Assembly: GCF_001040705.1 (NCBI RefSeq)
Contig: NZ_CVQP01000010.1
Span: forward strand, 74,251-138,250
Reading direction: 5' to 3'
Length of the DNA: 64,000 bases
Source: Rhodococcus sp. RD6.2
GTDB lineage: Bacteria > Actinomycetota > Actinomycetes > Mycobacteriales > Mycobacteriaceae
The position numbers were made by a program, and so were the translations under genes. Positions 34,832-45,331 of this stretch are shown in pieces. The notes below the pieces were generated by a model, which worked only from the letters and a program-made list of their open reading frames with translations, did not search any database and had not been told where the DNA came from. The stretch's first letter is position 1. Each line of letters opens with the position of its first letter.

Positions 34832-37182
34832 TCACGATCCGTCGCCTGGCCGCGACCGCCCTGACCGCACTGGCCCTGGCCGCACCTCTCACACAGCCGA
34901 CCCTCGCGGGTGCCGCACCCACCGGGACACCGGGCGCCGCGCTGCCCACCCAACGCGGCGGCCAGTCCCAGCAATTCGTCGACCTGTCCATCGACAAGGT
35001 CACCCCGACGACCGTCACGACGTCCAGCTCGCCGACCGTGACGGTCTCCGGCACCGTCACGAACATCGGCGACCGCCCCGTCAGCGACATCCAGATCCGG
35101 CTGCAGCGGGCGCCCGCCGTCAGCACACCCGACGAACTGCGCACCGTCCTCACCGACGGCCAGGACCAGTTCGACGTCGTCGGCCCGTTCTCCGAGATCC
35201 ACGACGAACTCACGGTCGGGGAATCGTCCCGATTCAGTGTCGCGCTGCCCCTGCGTTCCACCGAGGCCGCGTCACTCGACATCGACGAACCCGGTGTGTA
35301 CCCGCTGCTGGTGAATGTCAACGGCACCCCCGAGTACGGCGGCGCGGCCCGACTGGACGATGCCAGCTTCCTGCTGCCGGTCCTCGGTGTGCCCGCCGAC
35401 CCGACCGATCCCGGTACCGGCGCCGCGCCCCCGTCGACCACCGATCCGGTGGCGATCACGCTGATGTGGCCGCTCGCGGATCGCCCGCAGCTCGCGTCGG
35501 GGATCCCCGGATCGGTCGACGAGAAGGTCCGGCTCGTCGACGACGACCTCGCCACCTCGTTGGCGCCGGGCGGACGGCTCGAACAGCTCGTCGCGGCGGC
35601 CGAGTTCGCCACCGACGCCGACCTGGACCGCGGCCGCTCCCTGGCCGGATCCATGTGTCTGGCCGTCGACCCCGATCTCCTGGTCACCGTCGCGAACATG
35701 ACCCGCGGCTATCTCGTCGTCGACGACCCCTCCGACCCGACCGGACCGGCCCACGACGGAACCGGTCAGGCCGCCGCGACCGAGTGGCTCGAACGCCTGC
35801 GAGTGCTGGCTACCGACCTGTGCGTCACCGCGGTTCCCTTCGCGCAGACCGATCTGACGGCACTGCACCGAGTCGGGGACGCGACGCTGACGGCGCGTGC
35901 ACTCGGTACCCCCGCCGACATCGTCGACGCCGTGCTGGGTGTGACCTCCCTCCGCGGCCTGACCTGGCCCGACTCCGGGGTTCTCGAGCCCGCCGCGGCG
36001 GCGTCGCTCACCGGGCTCGGACCGACCGCCCTGCTCGCGGAGAACACCGTGACCGACCCGGGGACCGCGGTACGGGTTCCGATCGACGGCGGCAACAACG
36101 GCGGACCGCTGTACGCGACGCTGTTCGACAGCTCGGCCGCGACCGCACTCGCCGCAGTCGGGGGGACCCCGCAGACCCCGACGTTCACACCCGACGCCGC
36201 CCGCTACGACCTGGCGGGGGACTCCCGCACGGCCCGCTTGCAGGACGCACTCGGCGCGATGGTGTGGGAGTCGTTGACGCCGCGCAGCACCGCCTCACGG
36301 TTGGCAGATGCCGGCCCGCGGTCCGTGCTGCTGGTACCTCCGCAGGACTGGTCCGCCGACGGCGGGGAGGCTGCCGCGATCCTCTCGACCGCGTCGACGA
36401 TGCTCGGATCCGGTCTGGCGACACCGGAGTCGCTGCCGGACCTCATGGGCCGGCCTACCGCACCCACACCGGTGCAACTGACCTACCCCGACCAGGCGGT
36501 CACGGACGGCGCTCCCACCACCGTCGTCGACCGTGTCGCAGCGACCGCGCCCGAGGTGGACGCACTGACCGAGACGCTCGTGCTCGACCCGCAGTCGTCG
36601 CTGACACCCGACGGGTACACCGCGCCGCTCGAGGAGGACCTGCTGCGGGCGATGTCCACCTCCGACCGTCGCGTCGTCGGTCGGACCACGGCGACCGCGG
36701 CAGCCGAACAGCGGGTCACCGAGGTCCGGAGCGCGCTCGACCGCGTGTACGAGTCCGTGACGGTTCTCGCGCCCGGCGGGGCATACACCCTGGCGTCGGA
36801 GCAGAGCCCCCTGCTGTTCGTCGCCCGCAACGACCTCCCCATCGGGATCACCGTCCGGTTGCGCCTGTCCGCGCCGCCCGGGATGACGATCACCGACATC
36901 GGGGAACAACAGTTGCCGCCACGCGGCAGCCGTTCGCTCCAGGTCCCCGCGAAAGTCACGGAAACCGGCAAGATGGTCGTCGACGTCGCTCTGACCACGA
37001 CGAACGGTCGTGAACTGGGCGACCCGACCTCGGTTTCGGTGCGATCGAACTCGTACGGCAAGCTGCTGGCGATCATTACCGCCTGTGCAGGCGCACTACT
37101 GTTGCTGCTGGCCGGGCGGCGACTGTGGCACCGGTTCCGGGGTCAACCGGACCCAGCGGACGAAGGGCACGAAGACCGATGA
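34828..37182 (+). CDS. Large secreted membrane-anchored protein (Rv3909/DUF6049-like)
   Basis: 784 residues. It has a signal peptide (residues 1–30, ending LAGAAP), a long extracytoplasmic part with beta-type segments and a C-terminal membrane helix ([18 protein letters not shown]) followed by a short basic tail. Position between the NUDIX gene and murJ matches Rv3909 of mycobacteria. Function is unknown; the linkage to murJ suggests a cell-wall role. ATG overlaps the previous stop (ATGA), and its own stop overlaps the murJ start in the same way. Confidence 0.82.
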   Translation: MITIRRLAATALTALALAAPLTQPTLAGAAPTGTPGAALPTQRGGQSQQFVDLSIDKVTPTTVTTSSSPTVTVSGTVTNIGDRPVSDIQIRLQRAPAVSTPDELRTVLTDGQDQFDVVGPFSEIHDELTVGESSRFSVALPLRSTEAASLDIDEPGVYPLLVNVNGTPEYGGAARLDDASFLLPVLGVPADPTDPGTGAAPPSTTDPVAITLMWPLADRPQLASGIPGSVDEKVRLVDDDLATSLAPGGRLEQLVAAAEFATDADLDRGRSLAGSMCLAVDPDLLVTVANMTRGYLVVDDPSDPTGPAHDGTGQAAATEWLERLRVLATDLCVTAVPFAQTDLTALHRVGDATLTARALGTPADIVDAVLGVTSLRGLTWPDSGVLEPAAAASLTGLGPTALLAENTVTDPGTAVRVPIDGGNNGGPLYATLFDSSAATALAAVGGTPQTPTFTPDAARYDLAGDSRTARLQDALGAMVWESLTPRSTASRLADAGPRSVLLVPPQDWSADGGEAAAILSTASTMLGSGLATPESLPDLMGRPTAPTPVQLTYPDQAVTDGAPTTVVDRVAATAPEVDALTETLVLDPQSSLTPDGYTAPLEEDLLRAMSTSDRRVVGRTTATAAAEQRVTEVRSALDRVYESVTVLAPGGAYTLASEQSPLLFVARNDLPIGITVRLRLSAPPGMTITDIGEQQLPPRGSRSLQVPAKVTETGKMVVDVALTTTNGRELGDPTSVSVRSNSYGKLLAIITACAGALLLLLAGRRLWHRFRGQPDPADEGHEDR

Positions 37183-40100
37183 CGGGCAGCACGCGAGGGC
37201 CGGGCGACGGCCCGCAGCCGCCCGATCGCACCGACGCCGCGCCCTGGGAGCGCAACCCGCGGGATCCGCGGCAAGGGCCCCCGATGCCACCGCGTCAGGG
37301 TCAGGCACCACCTCCGCAGCAGGGGCAGAGGCAGCCGGCTCCGCAGGTACGCCGGAACCCGCCCACCCGTCCCGCACCCCGGCCCGGTCCGCCCCAGCCC
37401 CCATATCCGCCGCAGCGACTGCAACGGCCGTATCCGCCGCAGCCCACAGGCCCCCAGGCTCAGCCCCGCCCGTACCCACCCAGGCCGATCGGACAACGCC
37501 CGGCACCGCAGCCGCCCGTCGAGAACAATCCGCACGCGATGCCGCAGCGCGTCGCGGCGGCGCCGCAACGGGTGGAGCCCGCGCCACAGCCGCGGGCGAA
37601 TCCGTCGACGGCACCCCAGTCGACCGTCACCGACAGTGCATCCGACGGCGCAGCCGACAAGGACAACTCGAACTCCCGACTGATCGCGTCGACCGGATCC
37701 ATCGCCATCGCGACCCTGGTCAGCCGCATCACCGGCTTCCTCAAGCAGGTGCTGCTGCTCACCGCACTCGGCGCCGCAGCGGCAAGCTCGTTCAGCGTCG
37801 CCAGCACGATGCCGAACATGATCTCCGAGCTGGTCCTCGGCGCGGTTCTGACCGCGATCGTGGTGCCGGTCCTCGTCCGGGCCGAGAAGGAGGACGACGA
37901 TCACGGTGAGGCGTTCGTCCGGCGCCTGTTCACCCTGTCCGTCGCCACCCTCGGCACCGTGTCGGTCGCCGCGGTGCTCGCGGCGCCCCTGCTGACGCGG
38001 CTGTTCCTGCCGGAGAACGGCCTGGTCGACGACCGGTTGGCCACCAACTTCGCGTACCTGCTGCTGCCCGCGATCCTGTTCTACGGCATGTCCGCGCTGC
38101 TCACCGCCGTGCTCAACACCCGGCAGGTGTTCAAACCCGGAGCCTGGGCGCCCGTCCTCAACAACGTCACCGTGCTCGTCGTCCTCGGCGTGTACTGGCT
38201 GCTGCCCGGCGGCGACGAGGTCACCACCACCCGACTGCTGGTCCTCGGACTCGGCTTCACTCTCGGCGTCGTCGTGCAGGTCGTGACTCTGCTGCCCGCG
38301 ATCCGCCGCCAGGGCGTCAACCTGCGACCGCTGTGGGGCGTGGACGACCGGCTGAAGATGTTCGCCGGGATGGGCATCGCGATCGTCCTGTACGTGCTGA
38401 TCAGCCAGATCGGATTCGCGATCGGCACCCGGGTCGCGGCGGACGCGGACGCCGCGGGACCGGTCATCTACCAGCAGGCGTGGTTGTTGTTGCAGTTGCC
38501 GTACGGCATCCTCGGCGTCACGGTGCTCACCGCGATCATGCCGCGGCTGAGCCGCAACGCCGCCGACGAGGACACCCCCGCCGTCGTCGACGACCTGTCC
38601 GTCGCGACCCGGCTGACGATGGTCTCGCTGGTCCCGGTCGTCGCCTTCCTCACATTTGCCGGACCGCAGGTCGGGCAGGCGCTGTTCGGATACGGCAACT
38701 TCGGCAGCGCCGACGCCGAGCGCCTCGGTCACGCCGTCAGCTGGTCCGCGTTCACGCTGATCCCGTACGCGCTGGTGCTGATCCACCTGCGCGTCTTCTA
38801 CGCGCGCGAACAGGCGTGGACCCCGACCTGGATCATCCTCGGAATCACGAGCGTCAAGATCGGGCTCTCGCTGCTCGCACCGGTCGTCGCGTCCGACGAT
38901 CAGCAGGTCGTGAGCCTGCTCGGTGTCGCGAACGGACTCGGCTTCACCGCCGGCGCCGTGATCGGCGCGGTGCTGCTCCGTCGCAGCCTCGGATCGCTGC
39001 GGATGGCGAACGTCGGCAAGACCGTTGCGCTGGTGCTCGTGGCGTCGCTGGCGGGCGGTGTCGTGATGATGGCCGCCGAACGATTCCTCGGCCTGGGGGC
39101 ACTCGGCGACAAATTCGGTGGGCCGGGCGCCTTCGTGCAGGTCGGGATCTGTGCCGTCATCATGCTCGGCGTGACGTTCGCGTTGCTGCGATTCGCCGGA
39201 GTGCCCGAGGTCGTGGCCGGAACCGTCACCGTCACCCGGCTCGTCAAACGAGTCCTCGGCAGGACCCCGGTCGAGCCGAATCCGGTCCCTGCCGACACCG
39301 TCTCGATCTACGAAGCGGAAACGGAATTGCTACCGGTCATCGGGCGTCCTCCGGTACAGCGCAGCGGCAACGATCAACTCCCGTACCCTGGTGCCCGACG
39401 CGCCGGGGCGCCGACCACTGACAATTCCAGCGAGCTGCACGAAGGAGCGAGGGTGAGCGACGAAGACGTTGCCGGCGGCCAGACCGGTAGTTCCACCGTG
39501 GAGGCAGCCGCACCCACACCCGACACGTCCCCCGGCACCCCCGCAGCCGACAACGCCGCACCCGCCGAGTCCGCTCGCGCCAGCGCATCCGGCCGGCCGG
39601 CCGAGAAGCGGGTCCGGCCCGAACGCGACCTCACCGTCGACACCGGTGTCATCCCGATCGGTTCGCCGCAGCTGCCGCCCCTGCGGGTCGGCGGCGACAG
39701 CAGTGCACGGCGCACCAGCCCTCGCGGCCCGCAACTCATGGCGGGCGCATCTGTCGCGGGTGGCCGGTACCGACTGCTCGCGCCGCACGGCGGTGCGCGC
39801 GGCCTGAAGTTCTGGCAGGCACACGACACGAAACTCGACCGTGAGGTCGCGCTGACCTTCGTCGACGCGGAGCAGCGTGCCGGCCTCGACAACGCGGACG
39901 ACACCGGTCCTCAGGCCGTGCTCTCCCGCACCCTGCGCCTGGGTCGGATCAACTCTCCGGGCCTGGCCCGGGTGCTCGACGTCGTCCGCGGCAGTTCCGG
40001 TGGCATCGTCGTCGCCGAGTGGACGCCCGGCCGCTCGCTGCGCGAGATGTCCGAGACCGTCCCGTCGCCGGTCGGTGCGGCCAGGGCGATCCGTGCGCTC

Positions 40101-41276
40101 GCGTCCGCAGCCGAGGCCGCGCATCGCACCGGCGGTGCACTGTCCATCGACCATCCCGACCGCGTCCGCATCTCGGTCGACGGCCATGCCGTCCTCGCGT
40201 TCCCCGCGACCCTCGCCGACGCCGACGCTCCGTCGGACGTTCGGGGGCTCGGCGCAATGCTGTACGCGCTGATCACGGCGCGCTGGCCACTCGGCGAGCC
40301 CGCGCCCGCACCGGGTTCGGCCGCACCCGCCACCTCCGACTCCCGGCCCGCGACCGTCGGCGGGATGCGCCCGGCGGACCTGGACGACGCGGGGAACCCG
40401 GTGGAGCCGCGTTCGCTGCGACCGGAGGTGCCGTTCGAGATCTCCGCGGTCGCTGTCCGCGCGCTCGAGCGCGAGGGCGGTATCCGGACTGCCGCGACCG
40501 TGCAGCACGTCCTCGACCAGGCCTCGGTCGTCGACCAGAAGACGGACATGATGCCGGCACTGCGGCTCGGTCAGCGACCACCCGGCACGACCGGTCACGC
40601 CCTCCCCGACGAGGAGGAAGCGGCGAAGTCGCACAGCAACCGAATGGTGATCGCACTCGCGACACTGGGTGTGCTGACCGTCATCGTCCTCGCACTCGCG
40701 GGATGGTGGTTGGCGAACCTGTTCGCGGGCAACAGCTCCGACGAGCCGCTCAACGAGCAGAACATCGGTCTGACGACAGCGGCGTCCGAGCCGTCGGCGG
40801 AGTCCGCACCCGCGCCGACAGCAGCTGCCGCGGCACCCGTCGTGGTGACGCCGTCGCAGGCGACCGTCTTCTCCCCGCAGGGATCGGCCGACAACCCGAC
40901 CCAGGCGGGTCTCGCGATCGACGGCAACCCGGCAACGGAGTGGACCACCGACGCCTACTTCGACCAGTTCCCGAGCTTCAAGAACGGTGTCGGCCTGCTC
41001 GTCTCGCTCGACGATCCGGCGAAGCTGAGCGAGGTCAACATCACCTCCCCGAGCGTGGGGACGGTCGTCGAGGTTCGGTCCGCACCGAGCGACCGGCCAA
41101 CGCTCGACCAGACGCAGGTGATCGGACGCGGAACGCTCAAGAGTGGCGACACCACCATTCCCGTCACGATGGACGGCAGTACCAGCCGCGTCCTGGTGTG
41201 GATCACCAAGCTCGGAACCGACACCAGCGGAAACCAGACCGCGATCAAGGAAATCGAGTTCACCGCTGCCCGCTGA
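37179..41276 (+). CDS. murJ: Lipid II flippase MurJ (MviN) with pseudokinase and outer domain
   Basis: 1365 residues. About 165 N-terminal residues are Pro/Gln/Arg-rich. The MviN core with about 14 helices runs from about 168 to 690 (SRITGFLKQ begins it). A kinase-like domain lies at about 862–1118, but the VAIK Lys is replaced (REVALTFVD), so it is a pseudokinase, as in mycobacterial MviN, where a forkhead protein binds it. A helix at about 1157–1185 leads to an outer discoidin-like domain containing NPATEWTTDAYF. It moves lipid II across the membrane for peptidoglycan synthesis. Confidence 0.92.
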   Translation: MTGSTRGPGDGPQPPDRTDAAPWERNPRDPRQGPPMPPRQGQAPPPQQGQRQPAPQVRRNPPTRPAPRPGPPQPPYPPQRLQRPYPPQPTGPQAQPRPYPPRPIGQRPAPQPPVENNPHAMPQRVAAAPQRVEPAPQPRANPSTAPQSTVTDSASDGAADKDNSNSRLIASTGSIAIATLVSRITGFLKQVLLLTALGAAAASSFSVASTMPNMISELVLGAVLTAIVVPVLVRAEKEDDDHGEAFVRRLFTLSVATLGTVSVAAVLAAPLLTRLFLPENGLVDDRLATNFAYLLLPAILFYGMSALLTAVLNTRQVFKPGAWAPVLNNVTVLVVLGVYWLLPGGDEVTTTRLLVLGLGFTLGVVVQVVTLLPAIRRQGVNLRPLWGVDDRLKMFAGMGIAIVLYVLISQIGFAIGTRVAADADAAGPVIYQQAWLLLQLPYGILGVTVLTAIMPRLSRNAADEDTPAVVDDLSVATRLTMVSLVPVVAFLTFAGPQVGQALFGYGNFGSADAERLGHAVSWSAFTLIPYALVLIHLRVFYAREQAWTPTWIILGITSVKIGLSLLAPVVASDDQQVVSLLGVANGLGFTAGAVIGAVLLRRSLGSLRMANVGKTVALVLVASLAGGVVMMAAERFLGLGALGDKFGGPGAFVQVGICAVIMLGVTFALLRFAGVPEVVAGTVTVTRLVKRVLGRTPVEPNPVPADTVSIYEAETELLPVIGRPPVQRSGNDQLPYPGARRAGAPTTDNSSELHEGARVSDEDVAGGQTGSSTVEAAAPTPDTSPGTPAADNAAPAESARASASGRPAEKRVRPERDLTVDTGVIPIGSPQLPPLRVGGDSSARRTSPRGPQLMAGASVAGGRYRLLAPHGGARGLKFWQAHDTKLDREVALTFVDAEQRAGLDNADDTGPQAVLSRTLRLGRINSPGLARVLDVVRGSSGGIVVAEWTPGRSLREMSETVPSPVGAARAIRALASAAEAAHRTGGALSIDHPDRVRISVDGHAVLAFPATLADADAPSDVRGLGAMLYALITARWPLGEPAPAPGSAAPATSDSRPATVGGMRPADLDDAGNPVEPRSLRPEVPFEISAVAVRALEREGGIRTAATVQHVLDQASVVDQKTDMMPALRLGQRPPGTTGHALPDEEEAAKSHSNRMVIALATLGVLTVIVLALAGWWLANLFAGNSSDEPLNEQNIGLTTAASEPSAESAPAPTAAAAAPVVVTPSQATVFSPQGSADNPTQAGLAIDGNPATEWTTDAYFDQFPSFKNGVGLLVSLDDPAKLSEVNITSPSVGTVVEVRSAPSDRPTLDQTQVIGRGTLKSGDTTIPVTMDGSTSRVLVWITKLGTDTSGNQTAIKEIEFTAAR

Positions 41277-41360
41277 GCGGTCGAGTACGTAACGCTTGGG
41301 AGTGACTGGAGACCCCCTGGTCGGTTAGCATCGCGCGTGCGAATCAACAGGGGGATCGCC

Positions 41361-41933
41361 GTGGCTGGAATGTCGGATGCCCAGCTATTGGCGGCGCACG
41401 CGGCTGGGGACCCGCGGGCATTTGCAGAGCTGTTGTCCCGACACCAGGACCACTTGTGGCAGACCGCGCGGCGGACCAGCTACACCGTGCAGGACGCGGA
41501 GGATGCGTTGCAGGAAGCACTCCTCTCCGCCCACCGCACGGCGGCAACGTTCCGCGAGGACGCCGCGGTCCGCAGCTGGCTCCACAGGATCGTGGTGAAC
41601 GCCTGTCTCGACCGGATGCGGCGGAACCGGGCCCGCCCGACCGTGCCGCTCCTGGACGACGACGGACCCGAACCCGCCGACACCAGGGACGTCATGTCCG
41701 AGCGGGAGACCTCGTTGACCGTCGAGGAAGCTCTCTTGATTCTTCCGCCGGAACAGCGTGCGGCGGTCGTCGCCGTCGATCTCGAGGGCTACTCGGTGGC
41801 GGAGGCGTCGGTCCTGCTCGGAGTTCCGGAGGGTACCGTGAAAAGCCGCTGCTCGCGGGCGCGCAGCAAACTTGCCCACCACCTGAAATATCTGCAACCC
41901 GAGCGGAACGGAATCCTACCGAGGGGCGTCTAA
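41361..41933 (+). CDS. sigM: ECF sigma factor, SigM-like
   Basis: 190 residues. Region 2 (HQDHLWQTARRTSYTVQDAEDALQEAL, SWLHRIVVNACLDRMRR) and region 4 (LPPEQRAAVVAVDLEGYSVAEASVLLGVPEGTVKSRCSRAR) are complete. Gene order between murJ and an anti-sigma gene followed by trxB matches sigM of mycobacteria. GTG at 41361 has AGGGGGA upstream; an ATG at 41370 is also possible. Confidence 0.88.
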   Translation: MAGMSDAQLLAAHAAGDPRAFAELLSRHQDHLWQTARRTSYTVQDAEDALQEALLSAHRTAATFREDAAVRSWLHRIVVNACLDRMRRNRARPTVPLLDDDGPEPADTRDVMSERETSLTVEEALLILPPEQRAAVVAVDLEGYSVAEASVLLGVPEGTVKSRCSRARSKLAHHLKYLQPERNGILPRGV

Positions 41934-42003
41934 TCCTGTGACGCACGATGTGAACCCGATCCCAGCACCAGGTCCACACGTCAACCATCGCAGAGGAGGT
42001 GTC

Positions 42004-42714
42004 ATGGTCCCCGAGGGAACGGACGCACCCCACTCGAGGTTCGACGGCGATCTCCTCTCCGATCTGCACGGTGACGTCCTGCCCCCGGATGAGGCGGCGC
42101 GACTGCGGGCCGCGGTCGCAGACGATCACGAGGCCCAGCAGGTTCTGGCGGCGCTCGATCGTGTCCGCGACGATCTCGCCGCGCTGCGCACCGATCCTGC
42201 TCCCGCTCCCGCCGCGCCGGAGCAGGTGATGGCGCGCATTCGGGCGACACTCGAATCGGCCCCCGTTCCCGTCACGAACCTGGCCGATCGACGTCGGCGG
42301 CGGGCGATCGGATATGCGGCGGCGGCCGCTGTCCTCGCTGTCCTGGGCGGCCTGACGTTCGCGGTGGTCCGCGGTGGTGATTCCGGTCAGGCCCCCGACA
42401 ACTCGGTTCTCGCGCAGCCCACTGCCGCCGTCGATCTCGGCGAGAAGCTTCGCCCCGCCGCTGCGCTCGGCGTCCTGGGGCACTCCGACCCGGGCGTGTT
42501 CTCCGATCCTGGCCGACGCGCAGAGTGTTTGCGCGCCAACGGAATCGACGTCACAGCACCGGTACTGGGTTCGACGACGGTCACCCTGCACGACACCGCA
42601 GGGGTGCTGCTGCTGCTCCCCGGCCCTCAGCCGCCGCAGGTGACGGCACTGGTCGTCGGAAATTCCTGCAGTGCAACAGATCCCGCAACCCTTGCCCGGA
42701 CGGACATCGGTTAG
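42004..42714 (+). CDS. Anti-sigma-M factor-like membrane protein
   Basis: 236 residues. The N-terminal cytoplasmic part (FDGDLLSDLHGDVLPPDEAARLRAAV) resembles an anti-sigma domain without a zinc motif. A membrane helix lies at about residues 100–122 (AIGYAAAAAVLAVLGGLTF), and the outer part has two Cys (ECLRANGI and NSCSATD), possibly disulfide-linked. Position after sigM matches the M. tuberculosis anti-SigM gene. ATG 42004 is chosen because AGAGGAGG is right upstream; a GTG at 41938 would add 22 residues. Confidence 0.8.
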   Translation: MVPEGTDAPHSRFDGDLLSDLHGDVLPPDEAARLRAAVADDHEAQQVLAALDRVRDDLAALRTDPAPAPAAPEQVMARIRATLESAPVPVTNLADRRRRRAIGYAAAAAVLAVLGGLTFAVVRGGDSGQAPDNSVLAQPTAAVDLGEKLRPAAALGVLGHSDPGVFSDPGRRAECLRANGIDVTAPVLGSTTVTLHDTAGVLLLLPGPQPPQVTALVVGNSCSATDPATLARTDIG

Positions 42715-42752
42715 AGCGCGCCTCACGGAGTCGCTCCGAGGGCCCCGCTCTA
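42712..42752. terminator. Bidirectional terminator including both stop codons
   Basis: Outer arms TAGAGCG (42712–42718) and CGCTCTA (42746–42752), with an inner CGGAG–tcg–CTCCG stem. The TAG of the anti-sigma gene and the stop of the facing TetR gene are inside the arms. Confidence 0.65.
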
Positions 42753-43334
42753 GCGCTCGCCGACCCCCGCGCCGGGCAGCAGGATCGCCAGGATCGCCTC
42801 ACGCATCTCGTCGGTGTCCTCGGACGGTGCGATCAGGGAGAGGAACATCGCTGCACCGGCACCGAGCGCGAGCAGAGCGCGCGCGGTGTCGGTGTCGGTG
42901 TCGGTGTCGGTGCCCGTGCCCTCCGTCCGGGCGGGCAACAGCTCGGCGGCAGGCCCCGCGAAGTTGCGCCACAGTGCGGTGCGCAACTCGTCGTGGTCTC
43001 GGAGGGTGGCGAGCAGGCCCGGCACCGCGGCCCGAACCTCCGGCTGCCGGAACAACTCGGAGCTACCCGTCACCACCCAGCGGATCCAGCCTTCGCGATC
43101 CGCACCATCGAACGGCGTCAGATCTGGCGTGACCCCGAGCACAGCGTCGAGAACAAGGTGCGCCTTCGACTCCCACCGCCGGCCGATCGCCGCCCGGCTC
43201 ACCCCCGCGCGGGTCGCGACGGTGCGGACACTGAGCTGATCGAATCCGACCTCCAACAACAGCTCTCGCGTGGCGGCGAGCACGGCGGAGTCGATGCGGG
43301 GGTCGCGGGGCCGACCCGAGGAGGTGATGTTCAT
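42750..43334 (-). CDS. TetR-family regulator
   Basis: 194 residues. The helix-turn-helix is in LSVRTVATRAGVSRAAIGRRWESKAHLV. The C-terminal TetR_C domain includes a stretch GTDTDTDTDT, encoded by four perfect copies of a hexanucleotide (GGTGTC on the plus strand, 42885–42908). The frame continues far upstream, but ATG 43334 precedes a standard TetR N-terminus (SGRPRDPRIDSAVL). The gene has no counterpart in the mycobacterial sigM–trxB interval. Confidence 0.83.
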   Translation of the reverse strand: MNITSSGRPRDPRIDSAVLAATRELLLEVGFDQLSVRTVATRAGVSRAAIGRRWESKAHLVLDAVLGVTPDLTPFDGADREGWIRWVVTGSSELFRQPEVRAAVPGLLATLRDHDELRTALWRNFAGPAAELLPARTEGTGTDTDTDTDTARALLALGAGAAMFLSLIAPSEDTDEMREAILAILLPGAGVGER

Positions 43335-43661
43335 CGCCCGTGATTGTCGACCACGAAGGGCGCCCCGGCCACCTCTTGGCGATTTCGGCACGCTGCGGGA
43401 CCGGCGCGAGGGTGAGCCGGAACGTTCCCTCCCGCTGAGGGCCTGAGCGTTCCGTGCACGCTCCCGCTTCAGTGCGAGCATTCGTGCAGTGTGGTGCGAG
43501 AATCGCGTTCGGCGGTGCGTCGCCCCCGATGGGACGATGCACACCGGGCGCGGCCGCCGCTCCCGACTACCATGTCCTCGACCACCGCGCCCGCGGCGGA
43601 GACCGCGATCGCCCGACCGGGGTCCGCGTGCCCGGGCCTTTTGCACCGAAGGGGGACGGCG
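43335..43661. other. Intergenic region between two divergent TetR genes
   Basis: A 327-bp stretch without a credible gene. It contains the palindrome GGAACGTTCC at 43419–43428 and a weaker GAGCGT/ACGCTC repeat at 43445–43463, either of which could be a TetR operator. Confidence 0.45.
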
Positions 43662-44264
43662 TTGCCGCGGATCACCGCACCGACTGTGGCCGAGCACCGA
43701 GCCGCCCAGAAGCGGGCCCTGCTCGACGCCGCCCGCGAGGTGTTGGCGGAAGGCACGCCCGAGCTTCCCGGTTTCGCGGAGGTCGCGGCGCGGGCAGGCC
43801 TGGCCCGCTCCAGCATGTACCAGTACTTCAGCTCGCGCCGGGACCTCCTCGACGCGCTGATCGAGGATTCGTATCCGCGCTGGTCGGGACGCGTCGAACG
43901 GGAGATGCGCGCCGCGGGGTCGGCAGACCTCCGGGTGCTGGCCTACGTGCGCGCCAACCTCGACCTCGTCGCCGAGGGCGAGCACGCGATCGCGTCGGCG
44001 ATCTCGTCCATCGCCCCGAACGAACACGTCGGAGCGAGGGTCCATGCCCAGCTGTCGGCACCCTTGGTCGAGGCGCTCGCGGAGCTCGGCGTGCCGGATG
44101 CGGCGGCGACCGCCGACCTCGTGAACTCCGTCGTCCACGCCGCCACACGTCAGATCGAGGCCGGTGAGGATGCGGACGTGGCCAGGACCCGGGCCGTCGC
44201 TCTTATCGAGCCGTACGTGATGTTCGTCGCCCATCGGGCCGAGCCAGGGAACAGCACCGCTTAG
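43662..44264 (+). CDS. TetR-family regulator
   Basis: 200 residues starting PRITAPTVAEHRAAQKRALLDAA after a TTG start, a standard N-terminus for this TetR group. The helix-turn-helix is PGFAEVAARAGLARSSMYQYFSSRRDLL. AGGGGGA lies eight bases before the TTG. An ATG at 43572 is in frame but adds 30 unusual residues. It stands 42 bp upstream of trxB and could regulate it, though this position is not conserved in mycobacteria. Confidence 0.82.
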   Translation: MPRITAPTVAEHRAAQKRALLDAAREVLAEGTPELPGFAEVAARAGLARSSMYQYFSSRRDLLDALIEDSYPRWSGRVEREMRAAGSADLRVLAYVRANLDLVAEGEHAIASAISSIAPNEHVGARVHAQLSAPLVEALAELGVPDAAATADLVNSVVHAATRQIEAGEDADVARTRAVALIEPYVMFVAHRAEPGNSTA

Positions 44265-44306
44265 TCTGGTGTTGAGCCAGTCGACGTCCACTACCGGGAA
44301 GGCCCC

Positions 44307-45296
44307 ATGACTACTCCGACCTCCGTTCGCGACCTGATCATCGTCGGCTCCGGACCTGCCGGCTACACGGCCGCGGTCTACGCCTCGCGTGCGGAGCTCG
44401 AGCCGCTGCTGTTCGAGGGCACCCAGTTCGGTGGCGCACTGATGACGACCACCGAGGTCGAGAACTTCCCCGGCTTCCGCGGCGGCATCATGGGCCCGGA
44501 CCTCATGGACGAGATGCGCGAGCAGGCCAAGCGCTTCGGTGCCGACATCCGCACCGAGGACGTCGACGAACTGGACGTCACCGGTCCGGTGAAGAAGGTC
44601 GTCGCGAACGGCGAGACCTACTACGCGCACGCCGTCATCCTCGCGATGGGCGCTGCCGCCCGCTACCTCGGCATTCCGGGGGAGGAGACCCTGCTGGGCC
44701 GCGGCGTGTCCGCCTGCGCCACCTGCGACGGTTTCTTCTTCAAGGACCAGGACATCGTCGTCGTCGGCGGCGGCGACTCCGCAATGGAGGAGGCCACCTT
44801 CCTCACCCGCTTCGCGAAGTCGGTCACCCTGGTGCACCGCCGCGAGGAATTCCGCGCCTCCCGGATCATGCTCGAGCGCGCCAAGGCGAACGAGAAGATC
44901 CGCTTCGTGACGAACGCCGAGCCGGTCGAGGTGCTCGGCGAGAACAGCGTCACCGGCCTGGTGCTCCGCGACACCGTCACTGGCGAGCAGTCGACGCTGC
45001 CCGTGACCGGCATGTTCGTCGCGATCGGTCACGATCCGCGCAGCGAACTGGTCAAGGGTCAGGTCGACGTCGACGATGCCGGTTACGTGCTGGTGCAGTC
45101 GCCGAGCACGCACACCTCAGTCGAGGGTGTGTTCGCCGCGGGCGACCTCGTCGACCACACCTACCGGCAGGCGATCACCGCAGCGGGAACGGGCGCCTCG
45201 TCGGCGATCGACGCCGAGCGCTGGCTCGCCGAGCGCGGTGACATCAGCGCCAACACCCTGGACGCGGCCGGCGAACCGGTCGCCGCGCAGGCCTGA
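44307..45296 (+). CDS. trxB: Thioredoxin reductase
   Basis: 329 residues. FAD motif [15 protein letters not shown] near the start, the redox-active pair Cys137/Cys140 in [10 protein letters not shown], the NADPH motif [13 protein letters not shown], and the C-terminal [15 protein letters not shown]. It reduces the thioredoxin encoded 35 bp downstream with NADPH. Confidence 0.96.
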   Translation: MTTPTSVRDLIIVGSGPAGYTAAVYASRAELEPLLFEGTQFGGALMTTTEVENFPGFRGGIMGPDLMDEMREQAKRFGADIRTEDVDELDVTGPVKKVVANGETYYAHAVILAMGAAARYLGIPGEETLLGRGVSACATCDGFFFKDQDIVVVGGGDSAMEEATFLTRFAKSVTLVHRREEFRASRIMLERAKANEKIRFVTNAEPVEVLGENSVTGLVLRDTVTGEQSTLPVTGMFVAIGHDPRSELVKGQVDVDDAGYVLVQSPSTHTSVEGVFAAGDLVDHTYRQAITAAGTGASSAIDAERWLAERGDISANTLDAAGEPVAAQA

Positions 45297-45331
45297 TCGA
45301 CCGTTCGTCCGCTCACACACGAGGAGAACCC

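Noticed and set aside
43572-44264. Upstream ATG start for the TetR gene before trxB
   Set aside because: It adds 30 unusual residues, whereas the TTG at 43662 has AGGGGGA and gives the standard N-terminus.
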